From positions 2,914,001 through 2,978,000 of the forward strand of contig JAJHTX010000005.1 in NCBI GenBank assembly GCA_032164295.1: a stretch of DNA of 64,000 bases. The letters run 5' to 3'. This stretch comes from Inonotus obliquus (Eukaryota; Basidiomycota; Agaricomycetes; Hymenochaetales; Hymenochaetaceae). Of the stretch, positions 36,633 through 47,732 are shown in pieces; the first letter of the stretch is position 1, and each line of letters opens with the position of its first letter. The position numbers were made by a program, and so were the translations under genes. The notes beneath the pieces were generated by a model that did not search any database, was not told the DNA's origin, and worked only from the letters and a program-made list of their open reading frames with translations.

Positions 36633-37730
36633 CAGCTAGTTCAGTAAATCATGTCACTCTGCTTGTAAGGTAGGGGAAGTATAAACTCGACTAGGTGTCA
36701 CAATGTGACTGATGACCCTGAGCACCCTGAGCTTACCCGATTTAGAAGGACCCTGAGGCAAAAATCTCAAGGTCGGATTTCAGAACAGTGGTAGCCAGCA
36801 GAAGAGCAGCCAGAATCCCATTTGTACTTCAACAAAGCATCAAAACAAAGCTTGTTTCACCAATAGCCAGCTCTCCTGAACCTCCCTCAGCCATCAGGAT
36901 ATGTGTTATAAATATGTATTAGTCAAATATTAGTAATAGATATGAGTCATAAGTGAATTACTATATTTGGATTGTATTTGTCATCCTGTGCCTGCCAAGA
37001 GCGGCAAAAATTCTGCGGTCGAAATTTTCGAAATTTACGAAAAGCTTACCAGAATGCTGGAAAATGAATTCTGAGCCATTTGACACAAAAAAGGTTCATC
37101 CCTTAATCGGAAGGTCAGGGGTCCATATTTTTTAATTTTAAAAACATACATCTGCTTGTAATTTTTATTAGAAGAGATCTATGAGAGCCAATATCGAGTT
37201 TGTGTTGTGTGGAAGTTGCAGTTAAGAAAGGGTCCAGAGTCACCAGATGAGGCAAGTCAGGCCAAGTCAGGGTCGCATGACGCGCGTCACACCTAGTCGA
37301 GTTTATACTTCCCCTACCTTACTTTCGTGCAGGGTCCATCCAAATGGGGAAGCCCCTGATCTCTATGGTGATCTCTTGAATGATTACAAACGAGGATAAG
37401 TGAGTGATCGGCTGCACCAAATTGGTAAAAGGTCTGTGACCGACTTTCGATAGAAGCCGTGACATGCAACAGCAGCTTGTTTGCGTCACATTGGTAATGT
37501 ATAACAGGAGGATGTTCAACTTTGTTGTATTATTTATCGGTAGTGCCATTATTCTGCACAATCCTGTGTTGAGAAATGTGATGCTCTTCCGTTTGCTTCC
37601 TGCCCACTATCAGTTGTGCAGAGAAAGAGGTCGGGGCAGAGAGTAGGACATGGGTCTACCCAAAAAGGCAGGACCCTGCACTGGCGCACACGAAAAAATT
37701 GCAGAGTGACATGATTTACTGAACTAGCTG
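36633..37730. mobile_element. TIR element E1 (non-autonomous), interrupted by MITE copy 1
   Basis: Bounded by perfect 30-bp terminal inverted repeats beginning CAGCTAGTTCAGTAAATCAT at 36633-36662 and at 37701-37730 in reverse. Each end is flanked by TA (36631-36632, 37731-37732), the target duplication of Tc1/mariner/pogo-type elements. Removing the nested 652-bp element and its TA duplication leaves about 444 bp without a transposase frame, so it is a MITE-like passenger mobilised in trans. Confidence 0.72.
36668..37319. mobile_element. MITE copy 1 (nested in E1)
   Basis: 652-bp element with long terminal inverted repeats (AGGTAGGGGAAGTATAAACT and onward, about 32 bp) at both ends. TA lies immediately outside on each side (36666-36667, 37320-37321). 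It is homologous along its length to 38111-38763. No long reading frame, so non-autonomous. Confidence 0.8.
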
Positions 37731-37952
37731 TAAAAATTCATTTACATAATTTCTTCTGAATTTGGAACAGAGTTTATGCAGTCAGCATAACGTCATCAAT
37801 ATGAGCAAAGCACCAACAAATGTAGGGCGCCACGGTCACGATCTTGAACGCAGAGATCGTGTCGTGTAAGAGTATCGTGTTATCCGGATATGAAGTACAG
37901 TACGCATATTGATATAGGAGACGAGGATTAACAGCTAGGAAACAATGAGATA

Positions 37953-39411
37953 CAGTCATTCACGCGTCCTTTAAACACCTATTCAATCCTTCAAAATAAC
38001 ACCCATCACACTCTTTTTTTTCTCACCTTAAGTACATGAATGTATAGCTCCCAGCAGGATACACCTTGTGTAATTTTTTGGTGGCGAAAAATTGAGTGAA
38101 AAAATAAATAAGGTAGGGAAAGTATAAACTCGACTAGGTGTCACAGTGTGACTGATGACCCTGAGAGACCCTGAGCTTACCCGATTTGGAAGGACCCTAC
38201 GGCAAAAATCTCGGGGTCGAATTTGAGAACAGTGGTAGTCAGCAATTGGGCTAGCAGAATCCCACTTAAACCTTGACAGAATACCAAAGTAAGGCTCATC
38301 TTACCATGAATTAGCTCCCCTGGCTCTCTCTTGGTAGTAGGAAGATAGATTATAAATGCATATTAGTTATATATTAGTAATAGATGTTAGTCATAAGTAA
38401 ATTACTATATATAGACTGAATTTGTCATGCTGTGTCCGCCAAGAGCGGCAAAAATTCTGATGTCGAAATTTTCAAAATTTCTGAAAACCTCACCAGAGTG
38501 CTGGAAAATGAATTCTGAGCCATTTGGCACAAAAAAGGTTTATTCCATTACCGAAAGGTCAGGGGTCCATATTTTTCAATTTTAAAAACATACATATGAT
38601 TGTAATTATTATTAGAAGAGATCTATGGGAACCAAATTCGAGTTTGTGTTGAGTGGAAGTTGCAGTTAAGAAAGGGTCCAGAGTCACCGGATGAGGCAAG
38701 TCAGGCCAAGTCAGGGTTGCATGACGCGCGTCACACCTAGTCGAGTTTATACTTTCCCTACCTTATGAGAATGTGAAGAAATGGGGTCCCTGTCACGCAA
38801 AACCAACTCCTTTGAACACTCGTGACACTATGTCACACTAGCTTGAATACTGCCTTCCCACTCCTCCCTTATCCTAGATATACTATCTGTCATTATTATA
38901 CTTGGTATTAAAGTCCTATGTATCATTTTGTATGTGCAGATGGAGGGAAGTGTAGCCCTCATTGCTCATTTGTTTACAGCAAGTGACACTATGCGCATGC
39001 AAATACAAATTATGTAATTGCGTCGATCACTCGATTTGTCACATTTTCTTGAGGTTTTTCACTTGTCTGCTTGATATAAATTTAACCCCTGCTTCAAATC
39101 TCGTGAAACTTGTCCAGGGCATTGTTAATGCACTGTACAAGCTATATCATAAGTTAAGTCATGATCCTATAGGAAATAATTGGTACAGGAAAACTCGCCC
39201 TCTGCATGACTGTCAGAATTTGCTCATTTTTCGAGGTAAATAGCTATCAGAGAAAGAACCACTTGATGGATTTTTCTCAAATTTTGCACATATATTAACA
39301 TATACTCTGTGAGCTTGTGTACCAGTTTGTGAGGAGATAGAGCAAGAATTGAGCGAAAAATGGCTTGTGTTCAAAGGAACGGGGTATGTTTAAAGGACGC
39401 GTGAATGACTG
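37953..39411. mobile_element. TIR element E2 (non-autonomous), interrupted by MITE copy 2
   Basis: Perfect inverted ends beginning CAGTCATTCACGCGTCCTTT (25 bp) at 37953 and, reversed, ending at 39411. TA lies outside both ends (37951-37952, 39412-39413). The CAGT start is typical of pogo/Tigger-like elements. About 800 bp remain after removing the nested MITE. No transposase domain is recognisable in the short frames inside (for example plus 38962-39243). Confidence 0.72.
38111..38763. mobile_element. MITE copy 2 (nested in E2)
   Basis: 653-bp copy of the element at 36668-37319, in the same orientation, with slightly diverged termini (AGGTAGGGAAAG) and TA on both sides (38109-38110, 38764-38765). 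Differences from copy 1 are scattered substitutions and small indels, so the two insertions are not very recent or derive from different source copies. Confidence 0.8.
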
Positions 39412-39450
39412 TAATATGACAAGACAAGAATAAAACAGAATCGGAAACGG

Positions 39451-39545
39451 GATGCACAGCAGACACTAGAGAATTACGAAGTGACGAAACGGAGATGCAC
39501 AGCAGACGCTAGAGAATTATGAAGTGACGAAACGGAGATGCATAA
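39451..39545. repeat. 43-bp tandem repeat, two copies plus a partial third
   Basis: The unit starting gatgcacagcagac at 39451 recurs at 39494 and begins again at 39537, exactly 43 bp apart each time. Copies differ by a few substitutions. It lies between element E2 and the 3' end of the membrane-protein gene. Confidence 0.8.
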
Positions 39546-39675
39546 CGGAGATCCAGACAAAAGAGGCCAATCGGGGACGAGAAGAGCAGAGGGCGAGGCA
39601 TAGCAACAGAAGGAGTTCCATAGTAGATCGAAGGAATCGAGGCAATTAATCAAGACAAGAAGAACGAGAGTAGGA

Positions 39676-39782
39676 AAACCGAAACCGAAACCGAAACCGA
39701 AACCGAAACCGAAACCGAAACCGAAACCGAAATTGAAATTGAAATTGAAATTGAAATTGAAACTGAAACTGAAGCCGAAACC
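39676..39782. repeat. Hexanucleotide minisatellite (GAAACC)n / (GAAATT)n
   Basis: About seventeen hexamers: a run of gaaacc followed by gaaatt and gaaact variants. It starts about 35 bp beyond the stop codon of the minus-strand membrane-protein gene. In that gene's sense strand it is GGTTTC/AATTTC and would encode alternating Phe-Gly and Phe-Asn, but no start or domain supports translation. Confidence 0.85.
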
Positions 39783-39815
39783 AATCCGAAAGAAAAGAGA
39801 AAGCGTCATATAAAT

Positions 39816-42510
39816 CTATACCTTGAATACCCCCTTCGACGGGGACGTGGTTTTCGAATTATTCGTAGACGACTTAGTAGTCGCATCTGGCAAGTTGCGC
39901 ATCGGGACAGCGCGCTTCTTTGGATTTAAATTCTCGTCTGGCGTCGACGATCTTGAGAATTTACTTGAGTGTCGGGATGTAGATGGTATGGGTGGAAGCG
40001 GTATGGATGGAAGCGGTATGGATGGAGGTGGACCAGGTGGAGGGAGACGGCGGCCACGTCGAGAAGAAAGTACGAATTTAGGATTCTTGTTCGAGATATC
40101 AGATAGACCCTGATGCCTTCTACAAGGTTCCTTTGTGGTGTTAGGTAACGAGCGTGGTGAACTGCTGTCTGGGCGCTTCGGTCGCTCAGTCAGTGTAGGC
40201 GTCTTCAATTGTGAGGCTGGCTGCTGATTCTCGATGCACTCGTTCGTGGAAGGCGTACGACAAGGATGATTCGTAGATTCCTGCCGATTTCCGAGATGTT
40301 CAGCCGCAGAAGAGGCACAGCGAAGGTGGCCCTCTACGGATGTAGGGGGAGAGGAGAAGCGATATGCTAACTTGCTTGAAGGTCGTCGCGATTCAGTAGT
40401 CGCCACGGTGTTCTTTGAGGTGGATGCCACTTTATCCGGAAGGGCGTCAGCCTGCTTCCCGCGCGGCAGAGACTTTCTTATTGTCAACGGTCGAGTAGAG
40501 GGAAGTAAGAGATCTCCGCCGTCAACTGCTTTTACTGTAGTTACCGGCGGCCTTTGTGGGCTTTTAACAAATTTCTGATGGGGGACTGGCTTCGACACTG
40601 GATCTTGTCGAGTGTGTCTCGACGCAGTGCCTGTACCTTTGAATGCGGCGGTTTCTCTTCTCCTCGTTACAGGTCTTCCTATTGTCCGGGGTCTCGGAAC
40701 GGGTTTCGGGGCTGGCTTTCCGGGGTGGCAAATCACAGGATCCTCGAACGGTGACTGATACGCGTAACTGTCGGCGAACGGATCGACTCCGTTGAGGTCC
40801 ATCATTAGGGATGAAATGATGCCTTGACGTGAGACATTGCACTTGTGCACTGTGACGTTAAGCTCCACGGTCGACTTTTGCTTCATGAAATAGCTCGAGC
40901 CTGCCGTTTCCGCGCCATCATTCAAATCTTTCCTGGACGAGACCCGTGGAAGTACCGCTTCCTCCAAGCGACGGCTACGCGACTTCGGTCCCTCGCCAGG
41001 CACCAGTGGAGACGAAATCTTCGGTTTGTTGTCGTTGCCGCGCTGTTGTGTCGGCTCCGGAGTCTCCTTGCAGTCAGGATGCTGGGCGGCATACCAATCT
41101 TGAGCGGGAGCAGATGCACGTAGGTACGTAGAGGGATCCCGAGTGAAGGGAGTGGAAATGGGGAAGCGTAGCTCTAGATCTCTCCGAGCTTTAATGCGAT
41201 TATTGCAAAGGCTCCGCAAAGCGTCTTCCTTTATCCTGGGGTCCGTACAGACGGGTCTCAGTATACCATGATGAGGACTCTTGTGGAACTGCACTCTGTC
41301 GGATTCGACAGACGTAACAGACGATTCGTTGGAGTTGGAAGTATCGAAGCCAAAGATGGACGAGGAATCGGAAAGGCATCGACCATCGTCACGAACCTCG
41401 GGGCAGTTGTTTTCGTCAGGAAAAGCAATGTCAAGCTCCCGGAAGGTCTTCGCGAGCTCTTCGATCTCTGAGATCAGTTCTGAAGTTATGATATCGCGAA
41501 GAGAATCCCTTCTATGGGAAACGTCAGCCACATTTGTGCTATGGAACAAGAGGTAATCTTACAGCGACTCTGCGGGCCCATCATTATCACTGTATTCAAC
41601 TTCTGTCGTTTCTTTTTCGTCGAGGTTCGGACTTATAACGACTTTGGTCGAGCTCTTGTCGACGCATAGCTCTTCGTTGTGTTCCGTGCTGAGCTGTTCG
41701 TTTTGCTCTACGATGCGATCTGCAAGGTGCTCCACGGCGTGCTCTACTGTATGTTCCGCGACTTGTCCGATCGAGTGCTCGACGGTATGCTCGACGGTGC
41801 TCTTCTCGGAGCACTCCACGATATGCTGTGCGGCATGCTCTCTTGCGTGCTCATTGTATGATCCGGAAACCCCCTCGAGCTTGGGCTGGCGACATGCAAC
41901 AGCGCCGGTCTACAGTGACACGTCAGCCACAACGAACAGAAGTGTGAAGCGTGCAACATACCGAAATAGCTTCGACATGATTTGGGCTGACGCGTCCTGC
42001 CATGCCGCAGAACGGGGGCAACCAATTGGATTGCTGATCGTCTCCGTCTTCGTTATCATCGTCGCCCACAGTGAACGGGTTCTCAATGTTATCAGCATGT
42101 TCCTCTGTAGGTTTTTCGCCGTCGAACGCCTTCCAGCTATTCGAGTTCGAGAAGTTCACAGCGAATGGACCAGTTCCAAAGAGTAGCCTGGGTTTGGATA
42201 TATTACTTGCGCTAATCCTGCGGCGCTCAGTACCTCCCTCGAGATCAGGCTGTTGTTTGAACAGGTTGAATTTGAAGCCGTTAGACAAGGAACCGAAGGA
42301 ATTGTTCTCGTTCGCATTCTCGTTCGCATTCTCATTCTTGCGACGATTGACGAAGACGTAGGTAATAAGGCCGATGAACAACAAAAACAACAGGATGCAA
42401 GCGATAGAGAGTCCAATGAGGATAGCTTGATGGTTGTTCTGGGAGGCGATAGAGACGCCAGTAGCCTCAGGCGCACCAGAGGTTCGGGTTGAAGAAGCGA
42501 GAGAAGGCAT
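39816..42510 (-). CDS. Single-pass membrane protein with His/Glu repeat and long disordered tail
   Basis: Not recognised. Exons 42510-41962, 41909-41563 and 41511-39816 give 863 aa in phase. A short Ser/Thr-rich outer segment (MPSLASSTRTSGAPEATGVS) precedes one membrane helix (AILIGLSIACILLFLLFIGL, residues about 29-55) and a stop-transfer VNRRKN. An Asn/Glu repeat (NENANENANEN) follows. Exon 2 encodes an imperfect VEHTVEH repeat rich in His, Glu and Val, likely helical. The third exon begins with a helix (LRDIITSELISEIEELAKTF) and continues as about 500 residues of Ser/Pro/Arg-rich sequence with polyproline (LPPPGPPPSIPLPSIPLPPI). The layout suggests a plasma-membrane sensor or scaffold; the polyproline could bind SH3 domains. 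It is divergent from another membrane-protein gene. Confidence 0.75.
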
Positions 42511-44073
42511 GACGAAAGAGTGTAGTGAAGAGGGAGTGATGGTGTAAGGGACTGTAAGAAGTGGATGTATGGAGGGAGGCGAGGTTGGGAGCGAGGGGGT
42601 CTGGAGGAGATTCTAGGGCTGCGGAGGAGAGAAAGCCGAAGGATGGGGTAGGCACTTGGATTGCGCAGAATTTTAAAGAGTATCCCGGCAGGTAGACCTT
42701 GCCTGCAAGGCTGGCTTACCAGCCCCCCGCACGCTGTTTTGCCCGCAGAGTACTTCAACGTCCCACACAGAATATTAATGTCCGTCATGCGACATGTTAG
42801 TCAAGTTCGAAATGGCGATTGTACCACCGGGGGTATATACACGAGAATGGAGTGCAACAGTCAGCAGACAACCGTCCATTGTGGCAAGTCTTGCGGAACA
42901 TGCGTTGATTATATTGCCAGACGTCCTCAACGAGTGAAATAGGGGTGAACAACTCCCTCCAGAATTACCAAAGGACTATATTGTGCCCGTACAGCATGTC
43001 TGGAGGACGAGACTGGTATAAAGCTGAGTCAGTATCAAGTTGTCCCCAGATCGAAACCAAATAGAGCTCTTCGAAGATGCCTAGCGAAAGAGTTCCACAG
43101 CATCCACCAAAGCACATCTAGGACACTCCACTCCTTATGTAAATAGATGATCGAAGATAATGAGAAATCGCGGAATTGCAAGTCAAGATATAGAAATTTT
43201 TGGCGCAACGAAGTACGCCGTTCGTCACCGAGATGAATTTTGCGCAAGCTTCGGCTCGCGAGCTTCAATACGAATGAAATAGTATTTAGCGGCTTTCCTG
43301 AAGGGGAAAAATAGACATATTTATAGCTTTTGCGGAAAACATTCAGAATATGGACAGTGGATCAGCAAAACCCGTAAGGTTTTATACCGATAACCCATTT
43401 ACCTTTGGATACAAGAGAATCCAAGAAGAGGAAGGAGTGACAAGTATCAGATAGAAGATGATACAGAAGCGAAATGTGTGAGAGGAGTCAGAGGTGTACA
43501 GTATCATGATGAATGGTGGTGGTGATTCATGATGAACAGAGGTGAGAGTGATGATCAGTGTCAAGTGCTGAAGGTTCAGAGCATCGGGAACCAGGCGACG
43601 AGAGGACGAGAGTGAGTAGCCTCTGGGCTTGGTTGAAGGATGGAGAATAAGAATGCGGTTGGTAACCAAGAGGAGAAAAAGCCGCGCACGCATATTGAGA
43701 ACATTACCAAAAAAGGAAGTCACTTCTGATCCCCAGTCTGATCGCCGCGCTTACCGAAAATGGAATCCGTTTCATTCATCATATCATCTCCTTTCTCTCT
43801 TCCACCTTCCCTCTCTTCCACTCCGCCCACCGTCGTCCCTGTCGTCCACACCCTTCATCCGCGACATCCCCCTAGCCTAGGCTTCATTTTAGCCTTGTTT
43901 CTCAAAGAAAGAGACTTTTTCGATGCAGTTGTATTTGTAGTTGGTACGTATGTCCTTTTCTCGTTGGTTTGTATGCTTGGCTGATCTATCTAGAACATTT
44001 CCGACCATTACATTCGTTCAAGACCACATTCTCTTTGCTTTCCTTTCTCTTGCATCGGCTACAGGAGTTGAAA
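42511..44073. promoter_or_regulatory. Divergent intergenic region between two membrane-protein genes
   Basis: About 1.6 kb separating opposite start codons, so both promoters are here. Pyrimidine-rich blocks near 43780-43870 precede the right-hand gene. The frame of the right-hand gene is open back to 43969, but I place the start at 44074. No other gene is seen. Confidence 0.4.
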
Positions 44074-45501
44074 ATGCATCGTATACATCGCCGACAATTT
44101 ACAACTATTCCTCCTGCACCAACAGATTCTGGCTTCCTTAGCATCGCGCCGACAATAGATAGCACGGGCGCTAACTCGGACTCCCTGCTGCTCGACGCAT
44201 CAGCAACAGCAACATCTGGATTACAGCCGATCTTGCCGAGCAACACACCTTTTTCATCCGTGTCGCCCGACCCATCGTCCATTTCGGGAGCGACAGAGTC
44301 GGGTGCGGAATCAGATTCGATCCCCATAGGCACAGTTATAGGCATTTGCGTCGGTGTCTTCGCGGGCCTGGCTATTCTATTGCTTCTCGTCTACCGCTAT
44401 GTCTCGAGGCGGAGTCCCGCCACCGTAGCGGTTACCGGAAGGGAGGCAGAGCGCCGGAAGAGTGGTCGCGAGCTATGGGTGAAGATGGAGGACCAAGATG
44501 GTGACGACAACATTGAAAAATATGCCATCCAGCGTACTACAATGACATCCGTATCTCACTCGGATGGCACGGGTGCTACAGCAGTCGGGCGCTCGATTAC
44601 CGTTAAGAGCGCGAAAAGCTCGAAGACTTTCAAGAGCCTCGGGTATGGGACAAATTTGGGTCTCTCCGAGACTTTCAAGACGCCTGATTTACCTCCTCAA
44701 TTGGAGTTTACCGACGCGGAAATTGGGACTGGTCGCAGCTTTGTAGGAAGCGGTATTGTAACGGTACCGTTTGCGCGCCAGGAAAACCAGCCCATCTCCT
44801 GGGATGGTGACACTGTTGCCGAGGGTCAATCATACCTTTCGCTCAACCGTGCCAGCGGTTCGGTGCAGTACGCCGAGGTAAGAGGGCCGGTGAGCCCTCA
44901 AATGGTAGTAAGCCATCAGACACCTCCGGCGACCGAAACGCAAATACCTCGATGGGAACGAGCGGAAGTTGTCAGTCCAGATGGTTCAGAAGCTTACGCC
45001 GGGTTTAGCGAACCGAGGCACCCGTATGCCATGCGTTCCTCGCAAGAAACCATCCGCAACACGAATCAGGTCTCTAGCCGGGTAGAGCGTGAAGTTCACA
45101 ACCCCTTCAGGGATCAGAATCCCTTCGATGACCCTACGTCACGATCGACCCCGGTTACTACGGGTGCCTCCGACACTGACTCGTTCTTCACAACCAACTC
45201 AGATCTCACTGTGCGCACGGGTGCATTTGCCGTCGCGGCGTCAGCCGTACACCATGAGCGCGCAGACAGCAACGAACGTGCCATGGCCTCATTGATCGCT
45301 GCGTTGAATATCACGCAAGAGGAAGCACGCGAACGTTTAAGTGCGGCTATTATGCCGACACCTCGTCAAAGCCAGAGCTCTAGCTATAGTCTCGGATTGC
45401 AGAGTGACGAGAGTAAGGATTCCGTGTCGCTTGATGAAGCCAGTTTCAAACAGTTCCCACTTCCTCCGACGACCATCAACAATCACCATGCGCCATCCTA
45501 G
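44074..45501 (+). CDS. Single-pass membrane protein with long cytoplasmic tail
   Basis: Not recognised. The intronless frame from 44074 encodes 475 aa. It has an N-terminal Ser/Thr-rich ectodomain (about 80 residues), one membrane helix (GTVIGICVGVFAGLAILLLL, residues about 86-110) followed by YRYVSRR, then a tail of about 360 residues. The tail contains ESVSHSDGTG-like Ser/Thr stretches and two NPF motifs (HNPFRDQNPFDDP), which in other proteins bind EH domains of endocytic adaptors. It ends in a predicted helix with an UBA-like look (NERAMASLIAALNITQEEAR). The architecture matches a WSC/Mid2-like sensor in outline, but no ectodomain signature is present. An upstream in-frame ATG at 43969 would add 35 residues. 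Confidence 0.75.
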   Translation: MHRIHRRQFTTIPPAPTDSGFLSIAPTIDSTGANSDSLLLDASATATSGLQPILPSNTPFSSVSPDPSSISGATESGAESDSIPIGTVIGICVGVFAGLAILLLLVYRYVSRRSPATVAVTGREAERRKSGRELWVKMEDQDGDDNIEKYAIQRTTMTSVSHSDGTGATAVGRSITVKSAKSSKTFKSLGYGTNLGLSETFKTPDLPPQLEFTDAEIGTGRSFVGSGIVTVPFARQENQPISWDGDTVAEGQSYLSLNRASGSVQYAEVRGPVSPQMVVSHQTPPATETQIPRWERAEVVSPDGSEAYAGFSEPRHPYAMRSSQETIRNTNQVSSRVEREVHNPFRDQNPFDDPTSRSTPVTTGASDTDSFFTTNSDLTVRTGAFAVAASAVHHERADSNERAMASLIAALNITQEEARERLSAAIMPTPRQSQSSSYSLGLQSDESKDSVSLDEASFKQFPLPPTTINNHHAPS

Positions 45502-46408
45502 GTACCCTGTACAGGACGACTTATATTGGTCGCTAGTCCAATCTTTCTTGATTTGCTTTCACTGCACTTACTCACCGAGACTTTTATATATTTTCTGCGG
45601 TTAATTCCCCCTTCCCCTATATGTCTGGATTTTCACGACTCATACCTATTTATTTATTTGCGTGGTAGGCTCCCTTCTAAAACGTCACCATTGCTATTTG
45701 CTCCATTCAGTAGCTCGCGCTGGCGTGGAATCCATGTCCTATACAGTGCCCATAGCCTCCTACCTGTCCGCTGACATTGACTCTTTCTTCACCCTGTATA
45801 CCACTCTGACGCTTTACCTTGCCTACCCGCTGATTTCATCGTCGCTCCTTGATATCAATGTTACGATTTTCGTGCTCTTGTTCTATGTATATTCTAGGTT
45901 TCATCTTGCGCGTCTGCTTTCTTGTCTTTTTTTCACTTTCATGACCGCATGTTTATTTCTCGTGCTACTTACCCGCCCCTGTTCTGTAATCTATTCGTTA
46001 ATATGGAGATACATTCAGTCAATCATTGTTCTCAGGGAACGTCTCCATTAGTGTGAGCATCGGGATCAGCTAAAGTGTTCGTTCTTTTCCTTCGTTGTTG
46101 TTGTTACTTAGCCGTGACGACTTCTTCAATTTTTTCTAGATTATTCATCTCAATCGGACTGATGCAAACTCAACATGATACATTCTATGCGGGCAATCTT
46201 TTTTCACCGTTTGAGCCGATACATCTCTTCCCCGCTTTCATTTGCTGCCCTTGCAATGTTCTCCTTTTGCTTAGAGTTGAGCTCTCTATGAGACCTATCC
46301 AGTGCAGCGACTGCTTGGCCGACCAGCGACCCTCACAGGAAACAGGGATACTTGTATTATAAAAATGAAGTCTCATTCTAAGGGCATAATATATGTACAT
46401 CGAGAATC
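45502..46408. other. Intergenic; right end is conserved 3' flank of family gene A
   Basis: Left part is the 3' region of the membrane-protein gene. The segment 46276-46408 is clearly homologous to 58791-58935 downstream of family gene B (shared block caggaaacagggatacttgt), showing that the duplicated unit extends past the coding region. Confidence 0.6.
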
Positions 46409-47732
46409 TCACGCATGTAAAATTCTTGTAAGTGAGCCCTTTCCGGTGTCACCTGAGTTTATCCAATGTGTCGTTCCACTGACGTTGCAACGACCTATGC
46501 AACTTTCTGTGTGTACTTTCCGGCACGTTACGACAATCCCTTTGCTTGTCGACTGGGGTTTCTTTGGCGTAGATCTCGTCGATATTGGTAACTGAATATC
46601 GAGACCTTCGTTAATGATAGTCTCCTTACCCGCTTGATCGGTGAGGATCAACCTGCTTAACTCGATACACTGGCAAGAAGAACGTGCAGTGTTATTCAAG
46701 AGGTTCCAATATGCATGCGTATTGCGGATGGTCTCTCACCTCAGTGCCCTTTGAGTTCAGCTCAGCCTGCAATCTCGGGATGTTTTGTGACTTGTGTTCG
46801 CTCCCACTCAACATACCATATGAATTACCGTCGGCTGCACAGAACACTGGTTCTGGTCCCGTTTTGTATTTTATCTTGCTCTTGATGGTCGTTCCGGAAT
46901 ACTTGATTTCAACTTGATACACGACATGATTTCCATCAATCGGTTTCTGCAGTCTCCTTTTTTCTTCCTTCTGGGAGTATCCGTCGAGATCCAAACTAAT
47001 TCTATTTATCTCATAAACAGCCTCGTGAAAGGTGTGAATGCGGCCCAGGCCTGGATTCTGCTCGAAATCCAAGGTATCTTCAATGCAGTAAGGGCGGTAC
47101 CAGCCTGGTTTCTGGTCGAAATGCAGCTCTTTACGGATCTCCACTATTCTTCGGATTTGGTTGACGAGGTTATAAACACCTGCCGCCTCATCCATGCTTC
47201 TGTTCTTGAAAAATGCTGTAGCTTTCTTGTTAAGGCACTTGACTTCATCATACCTTTTGTAAGCATTGCCTATAGAACCCTTGCACGCGTATGTATCCCA
47301 CATCCACCGGGCGACCTTTTCCTCCCGCTGCAAGTAGGCTCGCGCTTCATTTTGGAGTTTTGAGATCTTCTTTAACCCAGATATGTTTTCTGCCATAGAG
47401 ACAATGTAGTACGAATCATCAAGAAGTTGGTGAAGGTCATTAACCCAACCCTCGTAACGATATCTGGGGATGTCCGATCCTTCGAGCGTATTCCAAAACT
47501 CTTCGATACGCTCCTTTAATTCCTCCTGTGAAGGCAGGCGCCCCATTTCCTGCTCCTGGTCTGATTCTAGCAAACAATTAAGCCGGCCAGCACCCACCGA
47601 AGTAACTGCGAGCTGCAGTTCTATCTGCTTGTACTCGAGTAGGAAATCCCGAGCTTCGCAATACCTCGGTTTCCAGTGACGAGAATATATATCCCGAATC
47701 CAATCTCGTGGATAGGTATACGACTGCGACAT
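46409..47732 (-). CDS. Lineage-specific family protein A
   Basis: Unrecognised protein of 417 aa, exons 47732-46740 and 46669-46409 joined in phase 0. The start (MSQSYTYPRDW) is set by a context shared with genes B and C and by loss of similarity upstream. The N-terminal two thirds are helical and charged (WKPRYCEARDFLLEYKQIEL, MGRLPSQEELKERIEEFWNT, YDEVKCLNKKATAFFKNR). The C-terminal third looks strand-rich: GNHVVYQVEIKYSGTTIKSK, VFCAADGNSYGM, CIELSRLILTDQAGKETIIN, STSKGIVVTCRKV and SGTTHWINSG. No signal peptide or membrane helix. The intron falls just before the conserved CIELSRLIL block. Function unknown; it may be part of an expanded, fast-evolving clan. Confidence 0.78.

Noticed and set aside
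36633..39411. Autonomous transposon with transposase
   Set aside because: No frame inside either element has a DDE or helix-turn-helix pattern; all four elements look non-autonomous.
39676..39782. Telomere-like repeat
   Set aside because: The unit is GAAACC/GGTTTC, not the TTAGGG expected for basidiomycete telomeres, and unique genes flank it.
39474..39809. Minus-strand open frame encoding Phe-Gly and Phe-Asn repeats
   Set aside because: It is simply the translation of the GGTTTC minisatellite, with no start context or conserved flank.
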